The notes under the pieces were generated by a model, which was not told where the DNA came from, searched no databases, and saw only the letters and a list, made by a program, of their open reading frames with translations. Shown piece after piece: positions 5,146 to 6,947 of a stretch of DNA of 6,947 nucleotides (the first letter of the stretch is position 1; each line of letters starts with the position of its first letter). Made by a program: the position numbers and the translations under genes. This stretch comes from Caldisericota bacterium (lineage in GTDB: Bacteria > Caldisericota > JANLFM01): positions 1 through 6,947 of the forward strand of contig JANLFM010000046.1 of assembly GCA_024655865.1 (NCBI GenBank), given 5' to 3'.

Positions 5146-5662
5146 CTAATCAAACCACATGGAGACGGTTCCCCATGCGTTAATGTTATAAGACCCTAAA
5201 TTAGTGATCCAAACCTGAAAAGGTCTATTCAGCTCTGGGTACCAGGTAAAACTTCCTGTACCCCCATAAAATGTCTTTGACAATACAGCGGCAGTGGAGC
5301 CACGGTAGTTGATCTTTACCAGTATTGGACCCAGAGTCGCTCCAGGTGGGGGAGCGAAAAGGCTCCAATATACCGTTACGGTATATTGGAGCGAAAAGGC
5401 TCCAATATACCGTAACGGTAACGCCATAGTTTACTCCATCGGAACCAGAATAAGTAAATTCTCCACCAAGGCCTTGGGCTCCAGAATAAAGAGTTAGGTA
5501 GTTTAGAGGATAATCAAGATGCCAAATTAATGGTTCCAGGTAATCTGGAGAGACTTTAGAGGGAACAGCGATTTGTTGCTTTGCCATAACGGGTGTGGCC
5601 AGAGTCAGGAGGGTTGCCAGAACCAAGAACACGCTTACCGCTTTCCATAACACTCTTCCCAT
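5146..5662 (-). pseudogene. X1: secreted beta-rich protein, frameshifted by a fold-back insertion, copy 1
   Basis: Translation from the ATG at 5662 (GGAGG upstream) gives the same signal peptide and first 80 residues as X2, then VTVTVYWSLFAP. A 37-bp insertion within 5351-5420 then shifts the frame; the product ends at 5225 as a 145-residue protein with about 53 foreign residues. The original C-terminal half remains intact in another frame down to the TAG at 5148-5146 (PPPGATLGPILVKINYRG to NAWGTVSMWFD). Removing 37 bases gives a 159-residue protein, close to the 157 of X2, and aligns it throughout. The fault is therefore one event and the rest of the gene is conserved. It could also be a reversible off state. 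Confidence 0.7.
5371..5420. repeat. 22-bp perfect inverted repeat (hairpin) inside X1, copy 1
   Basis: The arms 5371-5392 and 5399-5420 are exact reverse complements around a 6-base loop GAAAAG. A second inverted repeat with 15-bp arms (5362-5376, 5378-5392) overlaps it. The same stretch also holds a direct repeat of 33 bases with one mismatch (5351-5383, 5388-5420). Together they mark a fold-back copy of adjoining X1 sequence. Confidence 0.92.
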
Positions 5663-5694
5663 TTTTGCCTCCAAAAGAATTTAAGGTCTTCATG

Positions 5695-5723
5695 TTTTTA
5701 GAAGGTCTTAATAGTTTTGTCAA
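5695..5723 (-). promoter_or_regulatory. Promoter of X1, same as at 4223-4251
   Basis: The identical TTGACA, 17-base spacer and TAAAAA recur here within the tandem unit, with AAGACCTT repeats at 5709-5702 and 5690-5683. Each X gene copy thus has its own promoter, so array length should scale with X and Z expression. Confidence 0.6.
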
Positions 5724-5735
5724 TTAGGGAAATCC

Positions 5736-5912
5736 CTACCTTTTACCTTTGGCTTCCGCTTTCTTGGCCATCTCGCTATAGGAGAGAACAATTGCCTCTG
5801 CCCTTCTTGGTACCCCCAGCTTATGGTAAATACTCGTGAGGTATTTCTCCACAGTTTTCTCGCTGACGCTGAGAACCATTGCTATTTCCTTATTGCTTTC
5901 TCCTTGGAGCGA
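5736..5912 (-). pseudogene. LuxR/NarL-type HTH remnant, copy 2
   Basis: This copy is identical to that at 4264-4440, with the same upstream TAG and no start codon. The identical damage shows that the gene was already broken before the 1472-bp unit was duplicated. Confidence 0.65.
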
Positions 5913-6140
5913 TGACTTCCTTCCACTGGAAAGAACCTACGAGATAAAATGTGTCCCATGTTTCCCCGAAAAACTCCTCATCCCAAAAATCCTGAGAATT
6001 GGGCTAACACCCTCAGCTTTCGGGCTAGGAAAGAAAAGTTTTTCGAAAAATTTCCTCTAACGCCCCTCGCCTTGAGCATTCTCATTCATTATGTGCACGC
6101 AGTCAGCGGCTCAGGGTTCTTCGAGCGTTCAAGTTTACGC
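5913..6140. other. Non-coding stretch, repeat of 4441-4668
   Basis: This is the second copy of the stretch between Z and the HTH remnant, with the TTTTTCGAAAAA palindrome at 6039-6050. No gene is seen. Confidence 0.4.
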
Positions 6141-6608
6141 TTAATCTCTCCTTGAAAGATCCATAAGCACTTGGTTAATTTCATTAGGAGATAGCCATCG
6201 GGTGTAAGCGATTTTCACCGAAAGATCGGGCTTAATTATCAGCCAAGTCTCTTTGTCTGGCTCCACCCTCACCAGCCCAATCTCTCGAAAGGTAACTTCC
6301 TGAGGAATCTTCAGGGAAACCTTGTACTCTTTGGGAATAAGGGGAGAGGTGTTATTTGAAATACCCACAGGACTTTCTTGTGGTTTGGGGTCCACAGTAA
6401 CCTCAGGCACCCCATCAACCCAGATTTCAATGGTGGAGGTACTGGTATTATAGACAAAAAGCGCTCCAGGGAAAGGAGAACCATTGGGGGAAACGGAAGG
6501 AGTATAGAATAGGTAAACATTGGCTGGCAAAAGTACCAAATAACTCAAAACCAGTCCCAGGATAATCCCGGCAAGGACAAGGAATACGGGGAGAACTAAT
6601 TTTCTCAT
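6141..6608 (-). CDS. Z: anchored extracellular beta-domain protein, copy 2
   Basis: The encoded protein is identical to that at 4669-5136, with the same ribosome binding site and the same 9-base distance from the end of X1. It is one of at least two gene copies made by the tandem duplication. Confidence 0.72.
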   Translation of the reverse strand: MRKLVLPVFLVLAGIILGLVLSYLVLLPANVYLFYTPSVSPNGSPFPGALFVYNTSTSTIEIWVDGVPEVTVDPKPQESPVGISNNTSPLIPKEYKVSLKIPQEVTFREIGLVRVEPDKETWLIIKPDLSVKIAYTRWLSPNEINQVLMDLSRRD

Positions 6609-6842
6609 TTTACCTTCCTAATCAAACCACATGGAGACGGTTCCCCATGCGTTAATGTTATAAGACCCTAAATTAGTGATCCAAACCTGAAAAGGTCTAT
6701 TCAGCTCTGGGTACCAGGTAAAACTTCCTGTACCCCCATAAAATGTCTTTGACAATACAGCGGCAGTGGAGCCACGGTAGTTGATCTTTACCAGTATTGG
6801 ACCCAGAGTCGCTCCAGGTGGGGGAGCGAAAAGGCTCCAATA

Positions 6843-6892
6843 TACCGTTACGGTATATTGGAGCGAAAAGGCTCCAATATACCGTAACGGTA
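6843..6892. repeat. 22-bp perfect inverted repeat inside X1, copy 2
   Basis: The arms 6843-6864 and 6871-6892 repeat the hairpin of 5371-5420. The outer end of the right arm again coincides with the end of the 1472-bp unit. Confidence 0.9.
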
Positions 6893-6947
6893 ACGCCATA
6901 GTTTACTCCATCGGAACCAGAATAAGTAAATTCTCCACCAAGGCCTT
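6893..6947. repeat. 1472-bp tandem direct repeat, start of unit 3
   Basis: The last 55 bases repeat 3949-4003 and 5421-5475 exactly. The array therefore continues past the window or the contig ends inside it, so the true copy number is unknown. Confidence 0.9.

Larger units (their letters stand above)
3949..5420. repeat. 1472-bp tandem direct repeat, unit 1
   Basis: The unit runs from ACGCCATAG inside X2 to the end of a hairpin arm inside X1. The same sequence starts again at 5421 and at 6893. It contains the X N-terminal half, the X promoter, a broken LuxR-type gene, the complete Z gene and the X1 C-terminal half. All stretches I compared with unit 2, including the noncoding parts, are identical. 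The base before the unit differs (G at 3948, A at 5420). Confidence 0.95.
5421..6892. repeat. 1472-bp tandem direct repeat, unit 2
   Basis: This is the second full copy, directly abutting unit 1 without spacer. Every gene, hairpin and promoter of unit 1 recurs at an offset of exactly 1472. The lack of visible divergence points to a very recent amplification or to an assembly loop. Confidence 0.95.
6618..6947 (-). pseudogene. X1, copy 2, frameshifted and cut by the window edge
   Basis: This is the C-terminal part of a second X1 copy, with the same 37-bp fold-back insertion. The C-terminal frame is open from 6899 to the stop at 6620-6618. The N-terminal frame enters from the window edge at 6947 and is thrown out of register in the hairpin. 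The signal peptide and start would lie beyond the window. Confidence 0.68.

Noticed and set aside
5351-5420. Programmed translational bypass over the hairpin, as in phage T4 gene 60
   Set aside because: The 37-base segment is explained fully as a fold-back copy of neighbouring sequence; no stop codon or matched take-off and landing codon arrangement stands out.
5309-5497. 62-codon plus-strand frame across the hairpin
   Set aside because: It is antisense to X1 and exists only because the inverted repeat mirrors X1 coding sequence.
3949-6947. CRISPR array or integron-like cassette array
   Set aside because: The units are long, abut without spacers and contain whole genes; no short repeats with unique spacers and no recombination sites are visible.

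Overview
The window is bacterial: it carries a 5S rRNA gene, and most genes start with ATG behind GGAGG-like ribosome binding sites. Nearly all real genes are on the minus strand, so transcription runs from right to left. Secretion signals with single membrane anchors, a SurA-like foldase fragment, and no lipoprotein or outer-membrane genes are visible. This allows a thermophile-like or monoderm-like lineage, but I cannot place the phylum from this sequence.

Left part (about 1-860): a decayed mobile-element zone. It holds the C-terminal end of an IS3/IS481-type transposase, a perfect 33-bp palindrome directly in front of it, possible element-end repeats, and about 650 bases with no convincing gene. 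Next (866-2036, minus) is a translationally coupled pair of secreted proteins. The 300-residue protein has a pattern reminiscent of glutamic (G1) peptidases. The 88-residue protein repeats only the N-terminal propeptide-like segment of its neighbour, from a 130-bp direct repeat. A promoter and a decayed ORF lie at 2072-2323.

Centre (2344-4190, minus): an orphan 5S rRNA lies about 10 bases after the stop of a membrane-anchored SurA-N-like foldase gene. Upstream of that are two small exported proteins, called here Z' (membrane-anchored beta domain) and X2 (secreted beta-rich protein). X2, Z', foldase and 5S are closely spaced and may be one transcript from a TTGACA promoter at 4223-4251.

Right part (3949-6947): a 1472-bp direct tandem repeat in two full copies (3949-5420, 5421-6892) plus the first 55 bases of a third at the window edge, with no difference found in the stretches compared. 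Each unit holds parts of an X gene, a Z gene, a broken LuxR-type HTH gene and a promoter. The repeat boundary lies inside gene X, so the N-terminal half of X is identical in every copy while X2 has a diverged C-terminal half. Each amplified X1 copy carries a 37-bp fold-back insertion that makes a 22-bp perfect hairpin and a frameshift; removing it exactly restores a full-length X protein.

Overall this looks like a family of paired exported proteins (X secreted, Z anchored) undergoing amplification and mosaic change, with a foldase gene next to them that may help their export. The function of X and Z is unknown. An assembly artefact is a serious alternative for the tandem array, because the window ends inside it.
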